Positions 12,511 through 22,604 of a stretch of DNA of 64,000 nt are shown here, piece by piece. The first letter of the stretch is position 1; each line of letters opens with the position of its first letter. Below the pieces are notes generated by a model, which was not told where the DNA came from, ran no database searches, and was given only the letters and a program-made list of their open reading frames with translations. A program made the position numbers and the translations under genes. Source of the DNA: Tetradesmus obliquus (lineage: Eukaryota > Chlorophyta > Chlorophyceae > Sphaeropleales > Scenedesmaceae); assembly GCA_030272155.1 (NCBI GenBank), contig CP126196.1, positions 4,333,501 through 4,397,500 on the forward strand, read 5' to 3'.

Positions 12511-14217
12511 AGGTGCTGCTGCAACAGCATTGCAAAGGGCTGCCTGCAGCTGCTGCACAGAGGGACCTCCCCTGCCGCCTGCTGCTGCTGCTGCTGCCTG
12601 GGATTTGTTCTTCAAAATGTTGGCTGACATTGCTTCCAACTCCTTTACAGGGTCCATCCAAGCTGGTGCCCCACTAGCTGTCCTTGCAAGGCTGGACACA
12701 CCAGCAGATGCTGTAGCAGTAACAGCAGCAGCAGCAGCAGCAGCGGCTGCGGCAGCACGCTCTTGCTTCACTGCAGCGCCACTCCTGCTGGGGAACTTGT
12801 TATACGCTGCTGCTGCTGCAGCAGCTGCTGCCATACTTGCAGGCACAGCCGGCTGCAGCTTGTTCTGCAGCACATTAGCAGTCATGGCCTCCAGCTCTTT
12901 CATTGGGTCCATCCATACTGGCATGCCACTGGCAGTCCTAACCAGGCTGATACTGGATGCCCCTGGTGCTGCTGCTGCTGCTGCTGCTGCTGCCGCTGCT
13001 GCTGCTGCTGCCTTGTGTCTGCCGCCTTGCGGACCAGCTGGCATCTGCTGCTGCTGCTGCTGTTGTGGTGGTAGAGGTTTACCCTGCAGTACGTTGGCAG
13101 TCATTGCCTCCAGCTCCTTCATTGGATCCATCCATACTGGCATGCCACTGGCTGTCCGCTGCAGACTGACTGCTGCTGTTGCTTCTGCAGCCGCATTGCT
13201 GGCAGCAGCAGCAACAGCTGGTGCCTGCTTGCCTGCCACAGCTGCTGCGTGTGGCTGCTTGCTCTTCAGCACGTTTGCTGTCATTGCCTCCAGTTGCAAC
13301 AAGGGGTCCAGCAGCAGAGTATGCGCTGGTGTTCTGCTGCCATGCTTGGTGCTGATGCTAGCTGCACTGCTGTTGCTGCTGCTGCTGGTGCCAGCTTTGG
13401 TTTTGGCTGCCCTTGAAGCAGCATAAGATCCCCTTGCTGCTGCTGCTGCTGCGTGGGGTTTGTTCTTCAGTACATTAGCTCCCATTGCCTGCAGCTCAGC
13501 TAGCGGATCCAAGCTAAAATGCACACCACTTCCTGCTGCTGCGGGCTGCTGCTGCTGCTGCTGCTGCTGCTCCCGATGCACTTTGCTGGACCCTGCAGCA
13601 AGCTTGCCACTCCCTGCTGCTGCTGCTGGTGTGTTCCTGAGCACGTTTGCTGCCATAGCTTGCAGCTCTGCTGAAGGGTCCATGCTGATCTGGTGATGCA
13701 TCGTAGAAGCATTGCTGGAGCTTCTGGACAGACCCACACCCTTCTTTGCTGCTGTCACAAAGGTAGTGGTGGGCTGCTGCTGCCAAGGGCTCAAATGCAG
13801 TGGGCCCTTGCCTACATTTGGTGCTGCTGCTGCTGCTGCTGTTGCTGCTGTCACGGCCTTGCCCCTCAGCACGCTTGCTGTCATTGCTTGCAGCTCTGCA
13901 AGAGGGTCCATGTAGGCAAAGTGTGCAGCAGTGCTGCTGGCAGCAGCAGACTTACTGGCATCCCTTTTTGCCGCCGCCGCTGCTGCTGCTGGTGAAGCAT
14001 GGCTGTGTGCCGGTGGCTGCTGCTGCTGCTGCTGCTCGGCAGGTTGCTGCTTCAACACAGCTGCTGCCATCTCCTGAAGCTCACTTGCAGGGTTTATAGC
14101 CAGCGCTAAACCCCCACCACCTGCATTACTGCAGCTCACATTCCCAGGCACTCTGTGGTGCCCGGCACTGCTGCCAGCACTAGTCACCTCCTGCTGTTGC
14201 TGCCGCGCTGCTGCACC

Positions 14218-14256
<39 letters not shown>

Positions 14257-17147
14257 TGTTACGCCCTTGTTACGTAACACACTTGCTGCCATTGCTTGCA
14301 GCTCTTCCATAGGGTCTAAGAAGCTAGGCATTGCAGGAATGCTGTTGCTCCTGCTGAGCCCTGAGGCCTCAGCTGCTGCTGCTGCCCTGCCTGCCCTGTG
14401 CCGAGCAGCGGCAGCAGCAGCAGCAGGGTGGCACGGCGAGTTGCCCGCCTGCGCACTGCTCAAGGCATCCAACCAGCTGCCAGCCCCTGCTGCTGCTGCT
14501 GCTGCTGCTGGTGGGGCAGCGGCGGCTGCGGCGGCTGAGCCCTTCTTCCTGGACAGTACTGCTGCTGCCATTGCTTGCACTTCATCCATGGTGTTGAGCC
14601 TGCACAGAAGGTCGACTGCATTTGTACTGCCTGCCTCACTGCCTGCTTGGGCCTTGCTGGAGCCTTGTACTGCTGCTGCTGCTGTGCTGCTGCTGCCGCC
14701 GCAGTGCGCACCGCCTGCGCTGCTGCCGGCGCGCGATCTGGCAATCACAGCAGCTGCCATCTGCTCCAGTTGGGCTGTTGGAGTGCCCCATGCTGTTGCG
14801 GCATATGCAGCAAAGGGGCTGCTAGGGCTGCCTGTATCTGCTGCTGCTGCTGCCGCTGCTGCCGCTGCAGTGCGGTTGAAGGGGTTCAAGCTCCAGCGCG
14901 GGCCCTTGTTAGCTGTCGGCTGCATCGTTGCTGCTGCTGCCTCCGCCGCGCGCGCCGTCGGATGCGCTGCTGCTGCTGCTGCTGCTGCCTGCTGCGGTGC
15001 ATTGCGCAGCTGTAGGACCTTATGAGTCATCATTTCAAGCTCATAATCAGGATCATCTTCAAATGCTGGGCTAGCTTGCAGCTGCCCCTGATGCAAGCTG
15101 CGACTGCGGCCAATAGTCAGCCGGGTGCTATCTACACTGCCATACGACTGCAGGCCTGCCCCCTGCTGCTGCTGCAGCTGCTGCGTGTCACCAGCTGCTG
15201 GCCCAGCTGCTGCTGCTGCTGCAGATGCTGCAGAGGCTTCCAGCGCACTGCGCGCTGCTGCCTCGGCGCCACGGCGTGCGGCAGCCTCTGCTGCACGCGC
15301 AGCCGCGGCTGCAGACTTGCTGTGCTGCGGCGGCCGCAGACTAACACAGGAAGCGCCCTGGCGGTGCTGCCGAGCTGTTCCCTCTTGCCAAGCCTCTAGC
15401 TGTCCTGCTGCTGCAGCAGGCACGTCCAGCTGCTGCTGCTGCATCTGCTTGATGAAGTTCCCGCTGCCGGCTCGTGAAATTGACCGTGAAGGGCCGCGTG
15501 AATTTGCCCGGGAGCCTGGGCGGGAGCTTGGAGGCAGCTGCAGCAGCTGCTGCTGCAGCAGCTCCTGCTGGTGACGCCAGAACTCAAGCTGTTCCTGTAA
15601 GCTAGCCTCCGGCCTCAAGCTACTGCCGTCATCAATCACCCAGCTGCTGTAGCTGCTGCTCTGGTAGCTGCTGTGCACGCGTTTAGGGTTGCTGCTCAGC
15701 ATGGCCTCCTCATCCAAGCTGCTCTTTGCATCGTCATAGATCCGCACCGCGTTTCGAAACCGGTCCCTGCCGCAGCTTCGGGACTCCGGCTCCGCGGCTG
15801 GCTCGACGAACCCGCCGTTGCTGCCGCAGCGCGCTTTCAGCGCTGCCGCGAGCTGCGAGGACTCCGAGGTCGCGCCGCTGCGCGCTCGGCGAAGTTCGGC
15901 CGGCGCGGAAAGCTTTACGATCACGTCCTGGCTGCTGCTGCGCTGCACGGAGGCGTCTGTGGTGGGCTCGGGTGCGGGCGTCACTTCCACTCGGCCGTAG
16001 CCACGTGCTGCAGGAGCATGGCCAAAATGAACATAAAGCAGTAGTTTTAGGCTAGAAAATGGTTGATCGGAGAGCGTTTGCTACATTTCAGCAACAGGAC
16101 GCTGCTAAGCAGTGTTATTCGTTATCACAAGAAGCACAGGAGAACTGCTGCTGCAAGTGGCTGAGCAGCAGGAGTGCGGCCAGCTGCTGCACATGCTGAG
16201 GCATTATTGACCACATTGGCACGTGCACACCACTGCAGCATCCTACTGCAGGTAGCACACTTTCAAAATACGTATCATGGTGTGCACACATCACTTCTCA
16301 TACTTCAATGCACACCAGCCCTCACCTGTCGGCTTCTGCAGCACCCGCCCAGCCTTCTGCGCCTGCTGCAGTGCCCAAAGCTCCAGCTCTGGCATGTCAT
16401 ACTTGGCCGCCAAATCCAGCAGCCCGCCCAGTAGCGTCACCGGCAGCCTCACTTCAGGCTCATACAGCAGCGCCATGAAAGCCTGCAGCACATGCTGACT
16501 GGTGTCCAGTGACACCAGCGGCTGCCAAACCCCAAAGCCCTGTGGCCGCACCTTCAGGGTTTTGAGCTGAACCCCGAGCTCGCGCCGCAAAACCCCGCTG
16601 ATGCGCCCGAGCCTGCTGATGTGGGCTAGAGGGCTGGCGGCGGCGGCTGTCTGCAGATCTGCGCCGATTACAGCCAGCCGGACTTCGGCAAATGCACTGC
16701 CAGACATGAAGCGAGCGAGGTCGCCGCTGAAGATAGGGGTCAGGGGTGATGGCATTACCTCGCCATGCTGTGGCAGCAGCTCCTCAACTAGCAATGGCTC
16801 CTCGCTGAGCTGTGCTGCTACCAGGATGGAATCGTTGAGTAAGTATGGCGACTGATCTGCTGCTGCTGCAAACAGCCCGCTGAGGTGCAGGAAGCGCTGC
16901 ACGCCGAGCTCCGGAGCTGCTGCACTGAAGCTGTGCTGCGGCATGTAGCGGCTGGCGTCTGCTGCTGCTGCGGTGCCCTGCTGGCGCCTGTCCAGCACGT
17001 GCAGTGCCACGTAAGCGCTGCAGGATTGGCTTTCCTTTGGCTGGAAGCGCAGGCTGAGGCCCAGGGCGTGATCATTTGTGTTGCAGCTGCAGGAGAGCTG
17101 CCAGCGGGCACCTGCCCAGCTGAACCAGTGCGAGTGCGCTGATGTGC
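7831..17147 (-). CDS. giant MATH-BTB ... BACK-like protein with a ~2,600-residue motif-repeat insertion
   Basis: Exons 16326-17147 and 7831-16007 join in frame (donor CAG|GTGAGG, acceptor CTGCAG), giving about 3,000 codons. An upstream exon with the start is missing; 17340-17445 (LFHWHL, first MATH strand) is a weak candidate. Exon one holds a MATH domain (FSWAGARWQL, GVQRFLHLSGLF, YLLNDSILVA) and a BTB domain (AFAEVRLAVIG, HISRLGRISGVLRREL, LLDLAAKYDMPEL). About 2,600 residues of Ala/Ser/Gln-rich sequence follow. Between residues ~590 and ~1,900 they carry 17 copies of a motif near MDPxxELxAMxAxVLxxK. The last ~125 residues resemble a BACK domain (LSIEDLMTVMERLP, FELAMMWVEGDREKRQ, WEARRFPAVDSSVF). 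MATH-BTB proteins are normally CUL3 ubiquitin-ligase adaptors in nucleus or cytosol. That role is inferred here. Confidence 0.8.
11144..15055 (-). repeat. 17-copy degenerate protein repeat inside the MATH-BTB gene
   Basis: Copies are centred near 15030, 14760, 14570, 14290, 14070, 13885, 13655, 13485, 13285, 13105, 12890, 12630, 12370, 12090, 11835, 11487 and 11145, spaced 60-115 codons. The core is a [DE]-x-[ML]-x-A-M-x-A-x-V-L-x-x-K amphipathic helix, usually preceded by MDP. The copies nearest 12900 and 13110 are almost identical (VWMDPMKELEAMTANVLQ); outer ones are degenerate. Spacers are Ala/Ser/Gln runs. A separate Ser-Thr-Ala-Gly mini-repeat lies at about 11635-11760. Confidence 0.85.
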
Positions 17148-18644
17148 CTGCAGGCGATTGATTTGAATATACTTATGATTGTAGTATGGATTGTTTATGA
17201 GGCTTCCTGCAAGCTATAATGCCACTAGTAGTAGTGAGGGCGCCAAGTGCTGCAGCCCACAGCAGCACCATGCAGTACAGGTGCAGAATCTGCTGGTATA
17301 GGCGGCAGCTGTGGAGCATCATAGCCGCAATAAGATCACAGGTCAAATGCCAGTGAAAGAGCATCGTCTGCGCGGATCGTGCAGCATCAGAGGCAGGCGA
17401 TGCTGCTGGTGATTGAGGCCGTTCGATATGCCATTCAGCCCGCACCTCTGCCGCTCTGCAGCAGAGAGCTCACGCACACCAGCTCCCATACTTCCTTTCG
17501 TATCTTGTTTTGCGCAGGTGATGCATGGGATGCCATGCGTGTCCCTGCGCTGCCTAGCTGCACGCGCCAGCTGCAGCTGGTGCGCGTGCCTGACTTATCG
17601 ACCGCTGATTGCTCTAATTGAACGGTATTTTAGTGAAGTTTAAGCTTCATCTACATACTAACCGCAGCTAGCACGCTGGACGTAAGTAAGGAAAGAGCGG
17701 GCGGTAGGTGTACAATCCGGCTGGGGAGTACACCAGCGTGGTACAATTGCACGGGACCAAGTTTATGTGAGACGTACGTTGAAAATAGGTCCCCTTGCGG
17801 ACTGTGGTGAATGGTGTCAGTGCCCAGCTGCTGTTCGATTGTGTTTAATGGCCGTTGTGTCAGCATCGCGTGTGTGCGCAACTTTTGCTCGAAGGTTGCC
17901 ACGCTGGATGTGCTTATGTCGCGTAACATCGATGTAAACTTTTATCGAAGGGTATTACATCGTTGCGCCGTATCTCGCCCACGCTAGCGTGCTCCAGCCT
18001 GGTGCTGCTCTCCAACTGTGTGCTGTTGTGGCACATCGGCATAGCACACGCTTGTGGGGTGAGCCAGCCCGGTCGCGGGCATCCGGCTGCACTGCTTTTT
18101 TTCGCTGCTGCACTGCTGGACTCCCACAGCACAATGTGCTGGCATCTCGTTCATCTCACGCGTGCTGCTGGCGTCTCAGCTGCACGGTTGCAGGGAATAA
18201 TTCTCTCGGCTTGAGTGTCAGTCGCACATACTTGTACACATATACGTATGGCAGGCTGTTGAAGGTTGTTCCTTGCAGCTCAGCTGCAGCTGTCAAGCCT
18301 CGACCTGAGCTTGTGGTCCTCCAGTCGCTCCAGCTGCTGTCGCTTGATGAAGGCGGAGTGACGCAAGCCAAGCACTGCATCCTTGACGTTTCCAATAAAA
18401 CCACTGCCAATCAGAGTAATCAGAAAACAGTGGTGGTTACCCGGCTCACCAGTACAGTACAAAGGCCGGCAAGCAGCCACACACAACATGATGATGTCAA
18501 GCACCAAGCGTGCACAACACAGCTCCTCCACCAAATGCTGCAATCATTGAGCAGCCTGGCGATGCAAATGACACTACAGTTGTAGCTTAAAACCCCGGCG
18601 GCAGCTGCTGCAAGAGCTACACTGTGCATTGCAAATCGACAAAT
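17148..18644. other. region 5' of the MATH-BTB gene; first exon(s) not resolved
   Basis: The missing 5' end of the MATH-BTB gene must lie here. A minus-strand frame ending at 17340 (ATGCTCTTTCACTGGC near 17362) would supply the first MATH strand and has the right phase, but its donor (T|GTGATC) is weak. On the plus strand there is an acceptor-like TTTTGCGCAG at about 17518 followed by a short frame with no recognisable domain. Nothing else is supported. Confidence 0.4.
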
Positions 18645-19908
18645 CTACACAAAGAACGCTGCCGCGGGCCTGCTGTTGTGCTGCTGCACCTCCTGCAACT
18701 GCAAGCTGCCACTGGCCCCATTGCTGCTACTGCTGCTGCTGCTGCTGCTGCTCGACTGTGCGCCACTGCTTCTGCTGCCATCACTGCTGTCAGCAGCCGG
18801 CGGCGCCTGCTCCTCTTGCTGCTGCTGCTGCTGCTGGTACTGCTGCACCAGCTCCTCCGCTTGGTCAAAGTCAACGTAACGCTGCCGCTGCGCGTCATAC
18901 ACCAGCCATGCCGTCATCAGATTACGCAGCAGCTGCGCATTCGGCACCGCGATCGTCAGGTGCTTGCCGAGCCGCTGCTGCAGGTACTGTTGCGCCCCTT
19001 TCAGGTTGTAAGAAGGGATGCTGATGGATAGGTGGCTGGGCAGGTGGTAGTTGGCGTGGTGCAGCAGCACTTCTAGCCAGTGCGGCAGCTGCAGTGTGAC
19101 TGTGCCGTTAATGGCGGCCTGCGCGGCGTCGTAGGTGAGGCCCTGCCGTCACAAAGCACACACAGCAGCAGCAGGTGCAGCAGCAGATTAGTGAATGTTG
19201 ATGGGGGCCTGTGCGGGGTCGTAGGTGAGGCCCTGTGGACGCACACAGAAGCAGCAGCAGCTGCAGCAGCAGTGTGTGGAATTACCCAATTATACACCGC
19301 CCTGAGCAAGAGGCTGCTGCCTCTCCTTGCTCCTGCTCCTGCTGCTGCTGCAGGCAGTACAATGCGCATGGCGAACACCTCACCTCCTCCGTCTACGCGA
19401 TGTGTGGTCCAGTATGCTGCACCAGCAACAGCACGCTCAGCTAGCCATTAAACACCACCCAGGGCCCCAGCAACTAGTCTATAACAACCTGCTGCCCTCC
19501 TACACTGATGCTGCTGCTGCTGCCGCGAATGCAACACACTGCCAACAGCTCGTCAAGCCACCCAGCAACCCACCTCCTCCGTCCACGCGATGTGTGGTCC
19601 AGTGTGCTGCACCAGCGACAGCACGCTCAGCTAGCCATGGAACACCACCCAGGGACCCAGCCACTAGTCTAAACTACCTGCTGCCCTCCTACATTGATAC
19701 TGCTGCTGCTGCTGCCGCGAATGCAACACACTGCCAACAGCTCGTCACTGCTTGCTAAGCCACGACCCACCCAAACAACCCACCTCTTCAGTCCACGCGA
19801 TGTGTGGTCCAATGTGCTGCACCAGCGACAGCACGCTCAGCCAGCCATGGAACACCACCCACGGCCGCAGCCACTAGTCTATAACAACCTGCTGCCCTCC
19901 TACATTGA

Positions 19909-19946
<38 letters not shown>

Positions 19947-21362
19947 ATGCAATGCAACACACTGCACACAGCTCGTCAAGCCACCAAGCAACCCACCTCT
20001 TCAGTCCACGCGATGTGCGGTCCAGTGTGCTGCACCAGCGACAGCACGCTCAGCCAGCCATGGAACACCACCCAGGGGCCCAGCCACCAGCTGGCCCACC
20101 CTCCCAGCCCACCAGCAGCCACCATGGCGGGCCAAGCCACTCCGATAAACCCTAATGGCAGGGCATAGCTCAGCCACACCCAGGGTCTAGCCTCCCTAGG
20201 GTGTAGCTTCAGATCAAAGCCCTCCAAAGACCTAAACCACTGGCCGATGGAGGAAAAGAACTTGAGGGGTGTGGCTGAGAGCAGCTGCAGCAGCGCTCGG
20301 CGCCAAGGGGGCAGGCCAGCGAGGTCTTCTGGCAGTATGGGGTGCCAGGCGTCTGTGTCCTCGTACAGCTGGTTCAGGCACCTGCAGGAAAAAGCGAGAT
20401 TGCGATGAAGTCAATACACATGTGTATCAGCATACGATAAAAGAGGGGAGCCAGGCATCTGCGTCCTCATACAGCTGGTAGTGGCACCTAAAACCCGGGC
20501 CAGCTCAACCCCAGCCACCTAACCTAAGCCCCGAGGCCAGCTGAACCCCAGGCCAGCAAAACCCTGTGCACACTCACATGAGGTGGTTGAAGTACTTGAG
20601 CCGGAACACTTCATAGCTCATCAGCGCCGGCGCCATCAGCACAGCACCCAGCACGTCCTGCAGCACCGGCCGCTGCGGCCAGAACGCAAAGTGCGCACAG
20701 TCAACCGCCGTTTGGAAAACCCCAAAGTAGCCGGTCCCAATGACCAGCCAGCAGGCCAGCTGCTGCCACAGCGGGCAAATGCTATGCCAGAACCATAGGT
20801 AGGCGTATCCTGCTGCCATGAGGCCTAGGGAGAGCGCCAGATAGCCAAACGCTTTGACCAAATCCAGTTCAAAATGCTCGTCTGGAATGGTGTCTGCAAT
20901 GGCTGGTAGGGAGAGGCCCTCTGGGAGGGGCCTGCCTACTTGCTGGTAGCCCCAGTCCTGCGCCTGCTGCTGCAGCTGCTGCTCGGTTAGGTTGTCGAGC
21001 CATGCTACTGCGCTGCGGCTCGGCGGCAAGTCTATTTGACCCAGCAGCTGCTGCTGCTGCTGCTGCTGATTATCCGCAGCTGGGGAGCTGGCAGGGTCGT
21101 CAGCTGCTGCTGCTGCTGCTGCTGCTGCTCGCCGCAGCTGCCAGCGCGGCTGAGGTGCTGCTGCTGCTGCGCTACTTAGGTGCTGCTGCTGGTGCGGACA
21201 GAGCTGCAAGGCCGGCCTGCGATTGAGAGCTGCTGCTATGTGATGCCTGCGGCCAGCGCCGCAGGCTGCTGCGGCGCTGATTCTACTGCTGCTTATGGAA
21301 GCCAGCTGCCTGTTTGGCAGTTGGCAGCCATTCAAGGCAGCTGACTGCATTTGTGACTGCAT
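18645..21362 (-). CDS. FAD6-like plastid omega-6 fatty acid desaturase homolog with eroded histidine boxes
   Basis: Exons 20578-21362, 19997-20381 and 18645-19142 join in phase to 555 residues. The N-terminus is transit-peptide-like (Ser/Ala/Arg-rich), and the body follows the FAD6/DesA order: PLPEGLSLPAIADTIPDE, hydrophobic segments, FDLKLHPREARPW, QHTGPHIAW, NGTVTLQLPHWLEVL and IPSYNL. The family needs three His boxes for its di-iron centre. Box 1, HDCAH in FAD6, reads VDCAH (residues ~220-224). Box 2, HDRHH, reads YFNHL (~257-261). Box 3, HIPHH, reads HLPSH. Active FAD6 introduces the omega-6 double bond into plastid membrane lipids; this copy is probably catalytically dead or altered. The C-terminal ~75 residues are a Gln/Ser-rich extension. 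Introns carry several ghost exon copies. Confidence 0.85.
19186..19233 (-). repeat. ghost copy of FAD6-like exon 3 start with acceptor
   Basis: It lies upstream of exon 3 in transcript order and repeats the acceptor and first ~40 bases of the exon (GLTYDPAQAP versus GLTYDAAQAA), then diverges into a stop. Confidence 0.8.
19380..19880 (-). repeat. three ghost copies of FAD6-like exon 2 end with donor
   Basis: Copies at about 19781-19880, 19571-19670 and 19380-19480 repeat the last ~100 bases of exon 2 and its GTGGGT donor, with a shared CTG-rich spacer, at a period of ~190-215 bp. The copy nearest the exon still reads PWVVFHGWLSVLSLVQH. The other two have in-frame TAG stops in the HGW(L) codons. 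Confidence 0.9.
20451..20496 (-). repeat. ghost copy of FAD6-like exon 2 start with acceptor
   Basis: TTTTAG|GTGCCACTACCAGC and the following ~30 bases parallel the true exon 2 start (CTGCAG|GTGCCTGAACC). They encode QLYEDADAW against QLYEDTDAW in the real exon. Confidence 0.8.
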
Positions 21363-22108
21363 CTCCGCAGCTGCAGCCACTCCTGCAAGCTTTTACTGTA
21401 ATGCTACTGTCTTCACTGTGCCTGCAGGAGCAGCACAGCAGATCGCTGTCAACAACAGTACCAGTCCAGCTGAGAAGGACAAGCTATCAAGATGGACCAT
21501 AGAAATGATATGTATGTGAATCGCTTCTAGCAATGAGCGAGCAAAAGTGCCAGTGACGGAAGAAGCTTGACGGCCGGCCTCACCTCAGCACGACAGCAAT
21601 GTCATGATGTAGGAAAACGTTTCCAAAGTCACGAGTCGCACGTTGAAATGGGGTAAGGATCTGCTGCTGTCCAGGTGACCTCGCTACTGTTGCCTGCAAG
21701 CTACAGGCTGGCTCTTCCTTGGGCCACCTTTTGATAGATCGACTTCAAACTAATCACTTAGAAACGTGCACTCGCTGTATAGCCATTATCTCCTTTCTCT
21801 GCATGACGCTGGTGTTGCATAGAGGCGGTACAGGGCTTTGACGTGGACGTTTTGTGTTGTGATCAAGGCTCTTGGCTGCTGCTCGAGCGAATTTGGCCGT
21901 CATTGCTTCAAACGTGGTATTACCTGCTCATCTACTCACCGCAGAGCTGTTGCAAGCAGTAGGACTGCAGCTCAGGCAGCAGTGCAGCAGCAGCACTAGG
22001 CCTCCACCAGTGCCTCCACCAGTGCCTGCAATCAAGCGCCTGCCGACTGCTTGCATCACAAACATAACAGCGTGAAACTCCCTTTAGTCCATTGCTTTTG
22101 TGGGCAGC
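21363..22108. promoter_or_regulatory. divergent intergenic region between FAD6-like and PotD-like genes
   Basis: About 750 bp separate the start codons of two oppositely transcribed genes, so both promoters must lie here. No TATA box or named element is recognisable, and no gene is supported. Confidence 0.5.
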
Positions 22109-22564
22109 ATGTTGCCTGCTGGCAGTACTGCTACTGCCAGCAGCAGCAGAAGCAGCAGCTGCCGTACGCCTCATACCCTAGGCCGCTGCAAGCAGCACAC
22201 ACACACCGCAGTGCAACCTAGGCTGCTGGCAGGCAACTGTCAGCAGCAACGCAGCAGTGTAGTTGCTGCAGCAGCAGTTGGCCGGCGAGCAGCGCTGACT
22301 GGTGCTGCTGGCCTGGCTGCTTTTGGGCAGCAACTACCTGCCTGGGCCCTGCGCACAGTAAGCAGCTGTTCAAAGACACAGCCATCAGCAGCACACATTG
22401 ATACATTACCTTGCATGACTGAGATGAGAGCTGTAGCAGCAGCAGCAACAGTAGCAGTAATGAAGGTTGTTGCAAGCATGTGTGCAGCTACACAGCCATC
22501 AGCAGCACACCGGTGCATCACCTTGCATGTTTCGAAAATGCAAGCTGTACCAGCAGCAACAGCA

Positions 22565-22604
<40 letters not shown>

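Noticed and set aside
11144-15055. Interpretation of the motif array as a pyrenoid Rubisco linker (EPYC1-like)
   Set aside because: Spacing and disorder are reminiscent, but the protein begins with MATH-BTB, ends in a BACK-like domain, shows no plastid transit peptide, and the motif differs from the EPYC1 helix.
8201-15574. Many long plus-strand frames rich in Leu, Cys or Ala opposite the giant gene
   Set aside because: They are antisense readings of the CAG-type runs. The minus frame alone keeps the conserved motif and the flanking domains.
7831-15990. GTG as the start codon of the giant frame (also at 17010, 21380, 22100 and 4896)
   Set aside because: These are nuclear eukaryotic genes. 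In each case the frame continues upstream or an ATG lies just inside, so I used splice acceptors or the ATG instead.
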